From positions 30,405,501 through 30,469,500 of the forward strand of contig NC_133032.1 of NCBI RefSeq assembly GCF_048771995.1: a stretch of DNA of 64,000 nucleotides. The letters are read 5' to 3'. This document shows, in pieces, positions 10,701-25,700 of this stretch. This DNA comes from Taeniopygia guttata. Taxonomy: Eukaryota; Chordata; Aves; Passeriformes; Estrildidae. The notes beneath the pieces are model-generated. The model did not search any database. It saw nothing but the letters and a program-made list of their open reading frames with translations, and was not told where the DNA came from. The position numbers and the translations under genes were made by a program. Within the stretch, counting starts at the first letter, position 1. The number at the start of each line of letters is the position of its first letter.

Positions 10701-13700
10701 GGAGCTACAGCAGCACACCTTAGGAAACCTTGCCATTACACAGAGATCATAACTATTCCACCCACAATCATAATTTACATTTTCTTACTTCTCATCATAT
10801 TGGGGGTTCAGGGTTTTTTTCTTAACAGAAGTCTTCTTCCTGCTTGTCCATCTTCTGTCTGGAAGCAGGTATATACGAACATATGGATCGACTCCGCGAT
10901 TGGAAGAGGGTACCAAGTTTCTGTTAAAAGAAAAACAGACAAGTGAGGCAGGTTCTCTCACTGTGTGTTTTAATAACTTCTCTCTCTTGGTATCAGACCA
11001 ACCCTGCACAGGCCAAAAATATTCATCCCAGGAGCTAGAACATGAGCAAATAAAACTTTAGGATTGTTTAGTTAAAATCTTTACTCCTGACGGTGTAGCC
11101 ACTTACTGGGGTTCCTAAAGTAACAATTACGTATTCAGTCATAGGTATCAATCTTTGTCATGATGCCTATCCTAACACCCCAAGACACACACCAGTTGTC
11201 AGTGGTGTCCAGAGGAAGTTCTGGGTGGATGACAGTTGAAGCATCTCTGCTGCAGTGAGCACAACTTGCTGGGTTCTCTCCCTGACCGGAGCTGGGCACA
11301 GAGAGGCTGCACAGTGGGAAGCCAGCCAGCGCTAAGGCATCTCCTGCTGCACATGGCTCTGCTCCAGCTTTGCTGGGTGACTGACAGAGCTCAGAGAGCT
11401 CTTTCCTCTGTGAGCCATCAGGAGCATTACCTGCAGCCGTTGACCAGCACGACGAGGCTCTGCCGGATGGAAGCGTAACGCACGGTCAGCTGGATCTCCC
11501 CCAGAGGCATCTCAGTCCCGCTGCAAGACATTGCACAAGGCTTTTAAATACAGCCATTGAGCAGCCCACAAGCAGACTAAAACCAGCTTTCAGGGCAGCA
11601 TCCTCCTCCCTGGCATCCTAATGTTTGCTGTCTAGGAAGCAGCTGGATCACAGAGGTTCCAGAGAAGCCCCATCCCTACCTTCTCTGCAGGTACCTGATT
11701 TCATCCCACAACACACACTGTCCCACTGTAGATGGAGCATCAAAGTACGGGTTAGTGTGTCACACATTCCCTCAAGAATGTCTGTATATGTAAAATGGGA
11801 CCTTTTTCATATTCCATTCTGCATGTCATTAAAGTGGCTCGAAATCCAAAACATTGTTTAAAAATGGTCTATAAATAGTTTATAAATTAAGCCCTATTCA
11901 GAGCTAGAAAATTTACCAGTCACCAATTCACCAAATTGCAGCTGGAGTTGAGTTTTATGTTCAGGTTTATAACTACTCTGATGCTGTCTTAAGTGAGCTG
12001 GATCTTTGTAGTTGATTAAGGATTCCACAAGCTCCATTTTGTGCCCCACGAGGGACAAATCCTTCTCTCCATCCTGCCTGACAGAGCAGCCTCACACTGC
12101 GTGAGCACTGTGGAAAGGACACACACATACAAGCACACCTATCCACAAAAACTTGTTCACAGCATTATCAGTCTTAAAATGTGTCGGATAAACATTTTCA
12201 GAGCTTTAAGCAGCCACAGGTGCCTATCAAGAGTTTTGGTTATTACAAAAGTGGGATGTTCAGACTTTGAATATCCTGTTGCTAAATGAATGTTGAGAAG
12301 CTCTTCAACAATATAAAGCCAATACATGCAGCACCCTTAGGAGAGCCACAGAGTGAATGCTTTCCCTTTTATACCTGCTCTGACAGTGCCCTGTAATTTA
12401 TTTTGCTGTTGACTGGAATACCTAGGTCAATTCTTTGTAAGACTTGAGACCCAGCACCCCAAATGATTTAGCAGCCTTGAATTCACCTCTATGCACCAGT
12501 AACACCTAAACTTTCCCAAGAGAAGAACAATTCAGCTGGAAGAACACCTACTTATGAATGTCCAGATTGCTGCTACTTAATTCAAAGCAGGAAGAAGGCA
12601 GGGACCCCAGTGAAGTGATACTGGGTGCCACCCTCATTTCCTGCAGGACAGGCAGTGTGGGCATGGCCACTGCTCCGCTGGGCAATGCTGATGGTGCACC
12701 ATGCTCTGCATTTTGCTTGCCCTCTGCTTCATCAAGGCCAGACACAGTTACACTTGGTACAGGGGCTCCTGAACTGTCTTTAGTGTCCAGATCTTCTCCA
12801 CTGTCCTTTTTTGGCAGAGATTCAAGTGTTGCAGAGTCTTTGCTCATGGGAGGTACTTTTGAGACTTGTGGAGAGGAAAACTTCTGTGGGTTTCCAGCCT
12901 TCTCTGTGACATGCACGGGACCTAGCTTGGAGGCATTGACACCAGCCTTGACTCTTTGTGGATCAGGTTCTTCAACATTCAGTGCCTAAAAATCACAAGG
13001 GAAGACAGTGAGTGCTGCTCCCACAGCACTGGAGTGAATGCCAGCATTACCACCCAGAAGGAAATTTCACCACAAAACTGTAACAGCAGGACTCGCCACT
13101 AGAGATGAAAGGGGCCCCTGGGATTCACTGTGGTGTTCTCTCCTCTTATCCTACTGTATTTGTACTGAGCAGTATCCAGAGAACGGTGAGGAAACAACTC
13201 CTGAGCATCAGTGCTGATTTCCCCAGCTTAGATTTTCTCAGTCCAGCTCTTTATTGTCATGAGAAAATTTTCAGCCATGGCACTGCACTAAGTTTTACGA
13301 AGCCTCAGGGATACCCTCTCAACTCCACATACACTCCTAATTTCACTTAAATACCTTGTCACACTTCTACTTTCTACTCAAAAAGCTTTGCTGTGAAGCA
13401 AAGCTGCCTTTCTTCATGCCCACCTTTCATCTTTTTTGCCTGGCTACAAATGGATGCTTCTGCAGGGGAAACCGAGTGAATATGGGAAAGAACAACTCAC
13501 CCGCAATACAAGTTTCATCTTAATGAAGCTGTCCGAACTGGAATGGTCCAGCTGGAATCTCTGATCCAGAGTCATGTTTGGGTCCTTGAGTAAGTGGGAG
13601 AGACATACCACTGAAGTTCCCAGGGCACTGTCCCGCTCCTTGTCTTTTATCTGGGGGACAGAAGAAAACAGAAGTTTTTATTAATTGGCAAACTGGGAAG

Positions 13701-16700
13701 TGCACCACTGGGAATGCAAAAGCAAAGCAAGAAGGTATTTCAGATAGAAACCAAAATTAGCTTATTTGCTTCAGTATGATTACATCCACATGAGTGATGC
13801 CATTATTTAAGGAGTGTAACAAGTTAGTACATTTGGAGTAAAAATCCCATCTCTAACTATGCAGAGAAAGAATTGCTTTAGCAGAAAAAATCATGCCCCG
13901 AGATTTACTTGATTTTCCTAGCTCACTTTGGGGGCAATGTCTTAAGCAGCTGAGATGGCAGCTGGTCTAAATCTTTACATGTATTTTAGGTAATAGTTTG
14001 TTTAGCCTATTTAACCTCAATATACCTTCCAAGTTCAATTCCTTTCTGTATCCAAGTGACCAGCCACAGAACTAACTGTGGCTACAATGCTGCTGATGAG
14101 AGACAGGGTTGCTTAACGAGCCAGAACACAGAGGTGAAGAGGTAGGGCTCTGGTTGAGAATCATGAAGGCTGCAATTTCTGACAGCAAGATATTGATGTC
14201 ATTGCTACACTTACAACTGTATGAAATGTCCTTTGCACTTTGCAGACAGAAACATCCCACATTTTGAACTAAGATGCTAGCACATTACATGATGCTAGAA
14301 CAAAGGTAGATACCAAAAAGGGAGATACCACCACCACCTAATACAGAATTGCCTCTGCAACATATTCCACCTTTTAGTAGGAGGAAGCCAGCATGTGCAA
14401 TCCCACACAGAAACAATCAGCACTGAGCTCCATAGAAGAGTTTCTGCCTAGAAATGTGCAGTTGCTCTTCAAAAGGAAAGGCTTTTCTCTCACCTCAATG
14501 TGGAGTGACTGGGAATGAGCACTGTGGACAAAGAAAGTGAAAGCCTGGCCCCACGTGGGATCTTTGCTGAAATTGCAGGTCTGCAACAAGAACATGTGTT
14601 AGCTTAGTCTCTGACAAGCAAAGAATCCATGACATTGATCACCAGAGAGGGCCATGGTGATCCTCAGTGATGCTACACCCCAGCTGTATGGAGAGAGTGG
14701 AAATTCCAGGCCAAAAGCATATGGAAGTGAAGTCTCTGGCAAAACCAGAACAAGTTCTTTGGGGCGTGGAAATGCCAAAGAACAAGTCTGGTGAGCTGCA
14801 GTTGGCCCCACCAGCACTGCCTGGACCAGCAGCCTGCCTCACCTGCAGCGAGGCACCCCTCCCTCCCTCCCTCCCACCTTCCCACCCAGGGAGAGCCACA
14901 GCACTGCTTCCAGCCTGCAGCACTCTGAGCCAGCTCCCAAAGCTGCAGAGAGCTGACAGGCAAGGGCAGGAAAGCTGGAGGGGCAGTTTCAGGGGTGTAG
15001 AACTGTGGGAAGAGTAGGAGGGCACAGCTTCAGCACCATCCACTTCAAAGAGGAAAGAGCATGGAAAGCACCCACGGGGACGGTGCCTGCTCTGTAAACC
15101 AGCTGTACATGCCAGGCCATGAGTGCTGGCAGCAAGTGGAAAGGGGCAGGGAAAGCCTGGAATCCTGACCTAGCTTAGGAGACGCAGATAATGTGGTAGG
15201 GAAAAGGAAAGCCACAAAAGGTAAAAATGCAAGTAGAACCCAATTTCTGGGTGGAGCAGGTGGAAGGAACAAAGTAAAATAGGGGCCAGTCCTGTATGCT
15301 CGTGTGTGGCCATCAGGATTCATTCTTATTGCTGGGAGTCCAAAAGAACAAAGGGTTCATCCACATCCAGCTGCAGGACGGTGAACATGGCAGCTACTGG
15401 GAGGGCAGAGCTCAGCTGTTGCTCATACTCATGAGGCAAAAGTAATTTTTAAATAATGAAAAAGGAACTGCAAGTGGAGGAGATGCAGATCCATCTTGTC
15501 TGGGTTTAAAAACAAAACGAAACCAAACAAAACAAAACAGTAAAACTGTGACATACAGGAGCCAGGAAAGACTCTGAGGAAGGAATAACAGCTAGCTTGA
15601 TTCAAGTGACAACCTGCTCTGAAAAACCATGAGCTGGACTGGAGATTTCTAGAACTAGAGTGTCTGGGCCAACATAAACTTGGACACAGACATGGAACTA
15701 CACGTGTACAGCAGACACCCTCCACCACCACACCTCGGTGACACAGTGGTCCCACTCCCAGGCTCTGCAGCTATCACTATGAGTACAGCTCTTCACATCA
15801 GCTTCCCAAGACGTCCTTTCCTTCCTAGGGGATGCCTGGGGACAGTTACCCATAAGATGGAAAGTATCTAATGAAAGCAGAAGAATTAAACAGCCCCACC
15901 TTACTCTTCTGAGTCTTGTTCCCAACTGTGAGCAGGACAAAGGAGGAAGGTTCTCGTTCCATCTTCTGTCATTTAATACAAGGAAGAAAGAAGAAGGCAA
16001 TAAAAAACATTAAGACATTTATAGCTTTCAGGAAGCAATATCAAACTGCTCTTACACGAAGTAATTAGCTGGAAAGCTGACAGTATTTTCTGGATGTGGG
16101 ACCTCTGAGGAGTGTAGCACACAGGAAAGCCTCCAGCAACAACACAGTACAGTCTTACCCTCCACCATCAAGAGTACACATTTAAGCCAAAGTTTTATGT
16201 ATTTAGATTTCAACAGGTGAGCAGATGGGAGGAAGACAGCAGAGCTGAAGGCTCAGTGAGAAATCTTGATCTTTCCTGACTGAACTAGGACTCTCAGAAT
16301 TGGTTTCCAAGGCTCACAACTTGCTCCAAAGCAGCTGGAAGTGAGTCCTTGGCATCAAATAACGATTCCTGTCTGGAAGCAGCAATACTGAATCTCTTGC
16401 ACCTCTTTGCACTAATGCTACAGAAGTTAAGGCTGATAATCTGGTCTTGGCACAACACTACATACAAAGTGCACACAGTGAGGTCCAGAATTAAGGATTA
16501 TTGATTGTGATGTGTATCACAGTGCTGGTAACTCATTTAAATTGTAAAGATGCCATTTAAGAGAGGAGCTACTTGGAGAGAATGGGAAGCTTTATCCATA
16601 GCTCAGAGCTGTACTTGTAAGTAGCCTGCTCAAGAAAAAAGGGAGAAAGACATTCTTCCCTATACCTGCCATTTACATCACAGCAGCCAAATGCAGTATT

Positions 16701-19700
16701 TGGGGGGAGAAGTAAACAGCAGCTACGAGAGAGAAGGTATGAATGACAGAGAGGCCCCTGAATCCCTCTGAAGCCAAGGGGGGAGGAATCTGGTCAGGTC
16801 TCCAGTGGACAGGAAAGGTACAACAAATGACCATATTCCTTCCTCCCTGCTCAACGTCAAGCTGGAAAAGCTCAGCAAGGGAAGAAAGAGCAGCAGCAGC
16901 AGCAGCAAGGATATTAGGACTTAGTCTGATGTCTGGAGGCTCTCTTTTGTGTAAGAAAGACAAACACACACACAATCAAACATTTCCATGTTGCATTCCC
17001 ACTTTGGCCTCTTAGACTTTCACTGGGGTGGGCTTTCAGTCACCATTTTGAACCTCTGCTCACTTAGATTCTGACAGTGGAGGGATTATTTCTTTTTAAC
17101 CACCACCAGTTTCAATTCCTATGATACCACATAATCCAGAAGTTAGTTTTGCAAGTGTAGGAGAAGAATATAAATTTTACCTTGAGGTACTTGTTATTTT
17201 TTATCTTCTTTGTTCCACATTCACCATTTGAATACTCAAAGTGGTTTTTCTGAATTGGTGAAAGAGTATTTAAAACAATTAATTTGTTGTTTTTTTAAAA
17301 AGGAGGTTAGGAGTGAAGGCTGCTGCATGGGAATTGTACTTACAGGAAGGTTGAAGGCGCTGTCCAAGTAGACAATCAGAATTGCTGTAGACAGACCCTT
17401 CTTATCCTGTAAAGGCAGGGAAAGACAAAACAAACCAAAACACAAAGTAGGCATGATCACCCACCAAGGACAATGCAAAGCATAGCAAAATTCCAAGGGC
17501 AGCTTCTGAAAGTTAAGCAGCTCTCTGTCTTTCTCCTAAAACATGCAATTTAGAGGAGCCCAAGTCAACACACCATGACAGTTCAAAGCAGACCAGTAAG
17601 AAAATTTGTAACTCTTTTCAATTCCCTGCCTTTAATGTTTGTCAATCTCTCAGTGCAGAACTGGTTGGATTCCCCAGTTCAGCAAGACACCTAAAAACAT
17701 GGTCAACCACATACATCAACATGAATCCAGTGTCAGCAGAACAAAGCCTGGGAACAATTTTATTCTCTTCAGTGGAATACAAATGGTTTTGCTCGGTTAT
17801 GAAGAAACAGCCTCTTTGGGAGATGGGCTTTATCCTAACAATTCTGCTGGACAAACTACCCACCATTTGGAAACACAGCCCTACTGAGCACCAGTGCTGG
17901 CTATTTGCCTATGGCTTGTACAGATTATTTCAGAGGTCCAGGGTCCTACACAAATCCTAGATGAAGAGGGAAAAAAAAGATTGTGAAAGAAAATAACCCC
18001 TGAGAAGCTACTTTGCAGTGAGTCAAACAAAGGTTTGCTAATTCAAGCACAAAGAGCTGCCAGATTTGAGTTGCTCCTGAATTACCAGCAGACCTGGAGC
18101 AAGCAAATGCCCTTCCTTTGCAGGAGTGGCATGGAGGGAATCACATCAAAACTTTGCCAGACAAAAACAGACTCCTGTGAGTTTGCCTGGGGTTTCTAAT
18201 TTTACACACTGCTTTGTTGATGACTGGACAGGGATCAGAGCACCTGAATCCTTTAAATACACTCACCTCATGCAGTTTTTCTTGGTCATTTACTAGTGAA
18301 AGCCACTCCAGTTTTAGATGCAAGTGTCCACTTGTTGTCTTACTTAAGGGAAACCACTACATGGAGATAATAAAGAGCAACTTGAGAACTGACAGGCAGA
18401 GTAGCTTTTACATATGACTCTGAGGCTTATACACAATAGACAACATGAATTTTACTCCAAGCACCTTAGCTTGCATTTTTTACAGTTAGATTGTAGCACG
18501 TTCACCTACTTAGGTACAAGGCAGAAGAAAATTAAAATAAGATGCCCATAAACAGGTAAAGCATGTGGATATTTCCAACCTGTAGCAGCACCAGACAGGC
18601 ACCCTGGCATTGCTTGTAGAGTGCTGGGCTGCAGGATGAACCACAGTAAGGTCAGATCATTTCTTCCCTCAGCAAACAGGCTCCACCAAACTTTATCTGC
18701 AGCTTTGTACAAAACATTTGGTACACACGGGACACAAGGTATCAACAAGATACCCCACTTCTGGTTCAGTATAATCTCAGGGCTCTCTGGGGTTACTAGC
18801 CTGGTTGTAAAAATTTTTGTAGTGGCTACTTTAGTATTATCTTTTTGTGAAAATACCACAGTGCAAGTGTGCAAGGAAGCTTTAAGTACAAAGAAACACT
18901 GTAGTAGCAGAGGAGAAGCACAAATGAGTGCATGTAGACATACACCACCAGCCACATTTAGAAATAAGCTGAGATCTTTACCTCATCAACAGTTCTGTCA
19001 TTCATTACATCCACTAGGCTTATCAGCAAGCTGAAAGGAAAAAAAGCAAACATTTCAATATTGAGGTATACAGCATAAACCACCAAAAAAAGCCCACTCT
19101 CAAGTCTGTTCCAAATAACAACTTCTCCACATTACCTCTGTATGTGTGTGCAGGAACACACTTATACTCCTGAAGTCTCCCCCTTGAAATATCTCCAAAA
19201 CCAAAATAAACTTGAAGTAAATCTCAACTAACTATCACTTCTAATGGCTTCCCAGGATTCCCTGCAGGAGTGTAACCTTTTTCAACATTAGCTGCACTAG
19301 GAACTACTTATGTGGTATTAATACCTGGGCAAAGGGAATCACTTCCAACAGTATTAAATTTCCAGTATGGGTAATTCAAGTGTCCCACAGCAGAGGCTAC
19401 TGGACCCTGATCAAAGGTCTTGCAAATTTACCTGCCCATAAAGTCATCTTTATCTGGATCTTCATCATACAAATCCACTTCCAAGTCCTGACCAGGCACT
19501 TCATGAACAACAAACTGGAGGAGAAAGAGGTATTCATTAAAACTAAAAAGCATTCATGTACACATATTCAGGCTCAGGCTGTGGACAAGAAATGACACTT
19601 GACAACTGTCAAACACATTAAGGACATTCACTGTTCTTTCTTATGGTTAAATGCATAACAAATACAATCGATTATAGGTGAAAATGTTTCACATTGTTTG

Positions 19701-22700
19701 CTTGTTTTTGAGCTACAAGTTAAACCCCTCAGACTGGTATCCCTAATAAGCAGAGAGGAACCAATGCTAGAGCAGCCTGCAGCTGCACAAATTGATGCAT
19801 TGATTGATATTTAAAGCAATGCTTTGCACCTCCTCCAAAAACCCACACATGTAAATCAGACCAACCCGAATGACATTTCAAGTTTACAATGTAAATTTGA
19901 ACTTGGTTAAGGGACACAGATGCCTCAACCAAGAAACAAGGAAGTCCACTTGCCCCAGTGCAATCAGCTAAGAGAAGGTCCTGCAAGCACAGGGATGTAA
20001 ATAGCTGTGCATCCTACAGATGGAAAGATCAAAAGGTTCAGTACCTCAAATGTCTCATTCCAAATGGGATTAAGATCTCGGGAGACTGTTTTGCTTCGAT
20101 ACTGCACGGTGCCAACGCGGAGGAGAGCGTATGGGTCAGACTTCCCCCTGATGGCACCAAGGAAATTGTCTTTCTGGACAAGGTTTTCAGCTTCTAACAG
20201 ATGAACCCTTATTACTCCCTGGATGAAATAAGATACAGAATTGGTCATGAAAATGCAGTCTTTGCATAATTATAATATGCTACTTCCTAAAACTGTTTAT
20301 TTCAGGCAGCAAGGGTAGTCACCATGACAGTTCTGCAAAGGCACATAGTTTGATTCAGTACATTTCCAATGACAGTTGTAATAAAGCACTTTTTCCAGCA
20401 TTTGCCTAGAGGGGAAAAAAAGCCCCCTTAAAGAGATGTAAAATTCAATCTAGTTAACTGTATAGGAAATATTATTGGATTTATTTTTAAATCAGAAATA
20501 TACATTTGCACACAGCATTACAGCCACAGTCAAATCAAGTGTAAAGATCAACCCACACTGACTGAAGGAGGAATTAAGCACTCACTGGAAGGTTCTTGTT
20601 TTATTACACAGGAGCCATTCCACTTCACTTTAGTGATGCAAGTTTGCAACAGGGAACATGCCTTTATCACTCATTTATATTTATCCTCGTTAGTAAGTGC
20701 ATTAGGTATTTGATGGATGAAGGGGATTGAAGACCTGGACATGTTGAGTATTTAGGAAATTTTTTTTACTGTAGCAAAGATATGTCATCCTTCAAGTTCC
20801 CTATTTACATCTCTTCACAGCATTAGTAAAAATATTAAATAGCATGACGCTCACTGCTTATGTATTTATCCTCTCATTTGCATGTACCACAGATCTGCAG
20901 TTACAGACTAAAGGTTTAATTGGTAAATGAGCTCTGAGTACAAAGGACATGTAGAGAAGGTAGGAACTCCCACTGCCCATGTCTCTCCCTCCCAAATTAT
21001 GAACTATCCAACACTGCTTTTATATTTCTGAAATACTACCTACTGAAAGCCCACAATTCAGGTTGAAAGAGCTGATGCAGCATCTGAAGACACTAAGCTT
21101 GGATGCATCCACATGGTGGCAGCTGCACACTCAGGTAGATAAACACCACGTCACTGAAAAAACAACTCACCCGGGGGACAGGGAACCTCAAGTGGGCAAT
21201 GTTCATGTTCTTTTTCAGAGGCACTGTGATCCTGTTGGGTAGAACCAGCCGTGCAGCAATGAAGTCTTGAATTAGTGAGTCTGACACTACACTGCAGGTG
21301 GGAAAAAAAGGCAACCTCAATCTTCACAATCAGTCACAACTCAGAATGGAAAAGTGAGGGACAGCAGAAGAAATGGACATTGCAAAGTGAGTGGTGTGGC
21401 CTAGCTCCCCCCAAAGTATTGTCAAGCATTAGAACAGGACACCCAGGGAAATGGTGGAGTGACCATCCCTGGAAGCATTGAAAAGACCTGTAAAAGTGCT
21501 TAGGCACACAGTTTAGTGATGGGCTTGGCAGTGTTAGCTTAATGGTTGGACTAGGTGATCTATAAAGATCTTTTCCAAAGTTTATGACTGTATGAAAGAG
21601 CTGCAGAGTGGCCATTCAACTTCAATTCAGTGGTGCAGGTTTGCAATATGGAGCGCCCCTGTTGCACAGTGTGAATTTGGCTCATCATTGTAAACAATGA
21701 ATGGGAGCTTAGGCTGTGTGAAATCTTTATGCACACACCCAAACGTGTCAAACTCAAGCGCCTTCCTTCTGGGTTTCCTTAGGAATGACACCAGAGATGG
21801 ACACGGAGAGAGGGGAATCAGGGAGTTTCAGCATTTTACAGGGGGCTCAAGGCCTTGAGCTAGTTTGTTTTTAGACTTAGAAATGGCCACAGCAGACATT
21901 GCTGCCTACTCTTGGCCACCTGTTGAGACCTTTTCACAAACTTGAAGCAGACAGACACATTAATCAAAGAAAAAAAAAAAAGAAAAAAAAAAAAAAAAAG
22001 GGCCAAGCTCATTTCTCAGATAGGGTTCTGAATCTTGGCAGAATTTGCACTAAGAAGGAAAATTTTGTTTAAAGTAACTGGAGATCACATTGGCTGAATT
22101 GAAGGCACTATTTTGGAGTTCAAGGAACTTTCCAGGCTAATTACAACTTGCTCATTTTTAGCTTTTCAGTTCAAATCTTTGCTTTACAGCTGCTCTTTTT
22201 GTACAGCAGGTACAAGAAGTATATGGCTATCACAGATGTCCTCTCAAGTACTCTCCAGGTGATTAATGAGAGGATTTCAACACATCACTACAACCTGGCA
22301 TGCACAAAAAACAATATTAAGAGGAAAACCCAAGAGCACCAATTATCTGAAAGACTCGTTCTCTTGCTAGAGCTAGTGCTTAAAAGGGTATGACTGTGTA
22401 ACAAAATTGTCCCAATTCACGGAGGAGGCTGGATTCACACATAAAGAACATAAGGAAAATCTACTCCAAATGGCAAACCAGGAACCTTGGTCAGGCTCTT
22501 GGTTTTCCTGTAAAAAAAATAAAAAACCCACAGGAATGCCACAGAATTGTCCCCTCTCTCAAGTCTTAGGATACACCCAACTAAACACAGTTTGTATGTG
22601 AGGACAGATGACTGCATCCAGTTTCTTTGCTATCTTAAGTGAGCCAAATTCATTTGACAGGGAGGGCTCTTGTTGAACCTGTACTTCAGCCCAATCATGG

Positions 22701-25700
22701 TCAGGCATGTTTTGCTCCCAGCTTTCATTGCACTGCTGAGAAACTAGCAAAGGTTTCTGTGTGCAAATCCCTGTGGGAGAAGCAGGCAGTAAAAATTTAG
22801 GACACCAAATTTGCACTTAATTATATGAGAGGCTGTAGGCTGGAATACCTACAGGCCTTCTCCCTGCAAGGATTAGGGAAACCAAGTTAGAAAAGAACAG
22901 ATTAATCCCTCTGATAAAAACTGGAGCTCTCAGGCTAAACTGCAGGGCAAAAGGCCACTCAGGCCTCAAACTAAGAGAAGAAGGAAGCTTCCTCTCATTC
23001 AACATCAAAGGCCTTCAGAGGATCTTTAATACATAAACTGGCACCTAAAGTAGCCAGACTCTTCTTATGAGTCTGCAAACCATGAGCTACAGGGGAGCAG
23101 AGAGGAACAGAAGTGTCTGCATTTGCAGTGAAAGGGAGAAAGGCAATGGCTGTGTAACCCCATGTATTTTCCTCTTGTGCAACAGAATTTTTTCCTTACA
23201 CAAAAGAACAAGGACAAACTGAATCCCCAGTCTGGTAAAACAGTTTGAAACAATACTGAAACCTATTAAGATTTTCATCCTCACTGTGCAAATTTTATGT
23301 ATGTAGTACTAACCCAAGAGGCACTGGAGAAGAGCTACACCTAAAAGGTGAGCAGATTACATAGAAAGAGAACTTTTCTCCTTATAAATCTGGTGCAGTT
23401 CTCTTTATCATGGACTATACTTGAGTTTGTCAGAGGAGCTGCAACTCTGTGATACTTTGCCTTTTTACACTTTACTGTAAATAAAAACAAGCAGACTGCC
23501 ATTTCTAAACCTACTTCATCTACCTTTGCAAATAACTGGCACATGGGAAACAGAAGGGCTTGTTTTTTAGTTTCTAAGTAATTGCTGTTTGTGGGATTTA
23601 CTATATCCATCCAAAATGTAATGAAGCGATTGAAACAGATTTGACAGAATGTAAAAAGAACCCTTCTCAGGTTTTGCCACAGCCAGATACAATGGGATGA
23701 ACAATCTGCACACCAACTTGCACACAATGCTCTCAACAACAGCTTTGATGGTTACTCAAGAACTACATCCCAGCTTACAGAGGTTTTCAAAGAATAAAGT
23801 AAAGCAAGTAGACACTCACTTAATCCCTGGGACATCCAGAAGGTTGCTCATGCCTGCCCAGTTGATTTCCAAATGCTACAACAAGATCAGGGAGAAAATA
23901 TACAGGTTTATTAAAATTTATTTCAAAATAAATGTAGACTTTAAAAGGGAAATGCTTCTAGAACAAAACCAGATGTCCAAAGGAAGGAAAACCTACACCA
24001 CCAATTGCATCTGTATATTATAACCAACAGCTGGCATAAATTCCCTTATCTATTTTATCTGCCACCCTGAATTAAGGCTATCACTGGAGCTTAACCTGCA
24101 AGAAAGAAAGTCAGCATTCAGCCCTTAGCAATGGCCACTGGCAGATGCCCTGGGATCATGAAGGAAATTCAGCAACTCTAGTAAGACTGTGAAGTTTTCT
24201 CATCCTTTCACTTTAGGGGTTGGCCTATGCCCTGAGGCAGAGAGATTTACAAATACTACCAGTTTCAGGAGACTGTATTCCTATTTGTACAATAAACAAA
24301 AAGAGGCTCTTTCATGTGCTAAAATAATGCTGCTACATCTAAACACAAAATCACCTCATTCAAGATCAAAAATGTATGACTTTCATGAACTCAAGCAGAG
24401 CATAAACCACAAGCAAAGCTGTGTGCTGTAAGATAACGGCTTCTTACAAGACTAGAAGGTTTCTCATATTTTATTAAACCACAATTGAGTACGAGGCACA
24501 TGACCTTAAACAGGCAAGCTTTCAAAAAGGCAACATGAATGGTCTCCAAAATGACTGCATTTAAAATCTGTGAATGGGAAGGTAGAGCAGCCAGAAACCT
24601 TGGAGAAACAGCTCCTGTGCTGCCATTCTTAGAGTGAAGCGAGTAATTAGGCACTACTACAAAAGTATAGAGTGAATTAATTCACATCCTCCTGGAATTT
24701 AAGAGGGACACTGAACAATTAGGAATTTGTCATTTAAGCACCTGAACTGTGAGGTATTCACAGTCATGCAGCTTGGGTTATCAGTGATGGACAGCTTGTG
24801 TCACTCACTAAAGACAAAGAAGTCTGCAGAGAGCAGCTCACTCCTGACTCACCGGTTTCTGCATGAAAAACAAGGTCACTGCTCCAACAAAAGGTGCGTC
24901 GGATAGGAGAGGTTCCAGGATCACCCGCAATGTCCCATACAACTGCACACAGAATGGGAAAGTTCAGGGTTAAGGTATTCTCATGATGCAGCTTCAAAAC
25001 TGTGAGATTTTTAGAAATTCTACTTGAAGTAATTTTATTTATAATTTTATAACAAAAATCTTTTCCCCCCAAACCATTGCTACTGATATCATGCAAAGCT
25101 TTCTGTGTTAGTGGAGTCTCTCTGCAATCCTGCCACACAATGGAGCCATTTGTCTATTAGCTTTCAACATTCCAAGAACAGGCTCTTGGTCCAATTTATG
25201 AACATCATGGTTCTTCTGAAGCTCTCTGCCAACACTGTGTGCTTCTCTGATCTCCAGTGGCAGCTGCTGGCCCACACATACTCAATGCTCCAGCACTGAC
25301 CCTGTTTAAGAGTCACTCTATGAAGCTTGAAAATGGCATTTAAGTGCTTTCCATGGAAGGCCTCATTTCCCCAGCCAAGAACAAGGAGATAAAGTCAATC
25401 ATTCCAAGCCTGATAGTTGTTGTTTCCCAGTTAAGTGTCATGACCTCCCCACTGGGAGGTGCTCCCTCCTGCCCCACACAGCCTGGAACAGACAATGCAC
25501 GCACCTGTACACCTTTCACGCCAAGATTAAATTTCGATATGTCCATGTGAATCTCACAGTCCCCTATGTAACTGAAAGAAAATTCTTACATTATTCCACA
25601 GTTTGCAATAGTTCCATGAGAAATTTGGGGCTGTACAGAGTAAAAATGAAGTAAGTTTAAGGACTGACAACATGATCCCACAGGCAGAGATGGATTTTCA

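Noticed and set aside
10178-10723. 181-codon plus-strand ORF
   Set aside because: It sits in the ESYT3 intron between exons 20 and 21, is antisense, and has overlapping minus-strand ORFs and no domain.
12558-12989. 143-codon plus-strand ORF
   Set aside because: It is the antisense shadow of ESYT3 exon 18.
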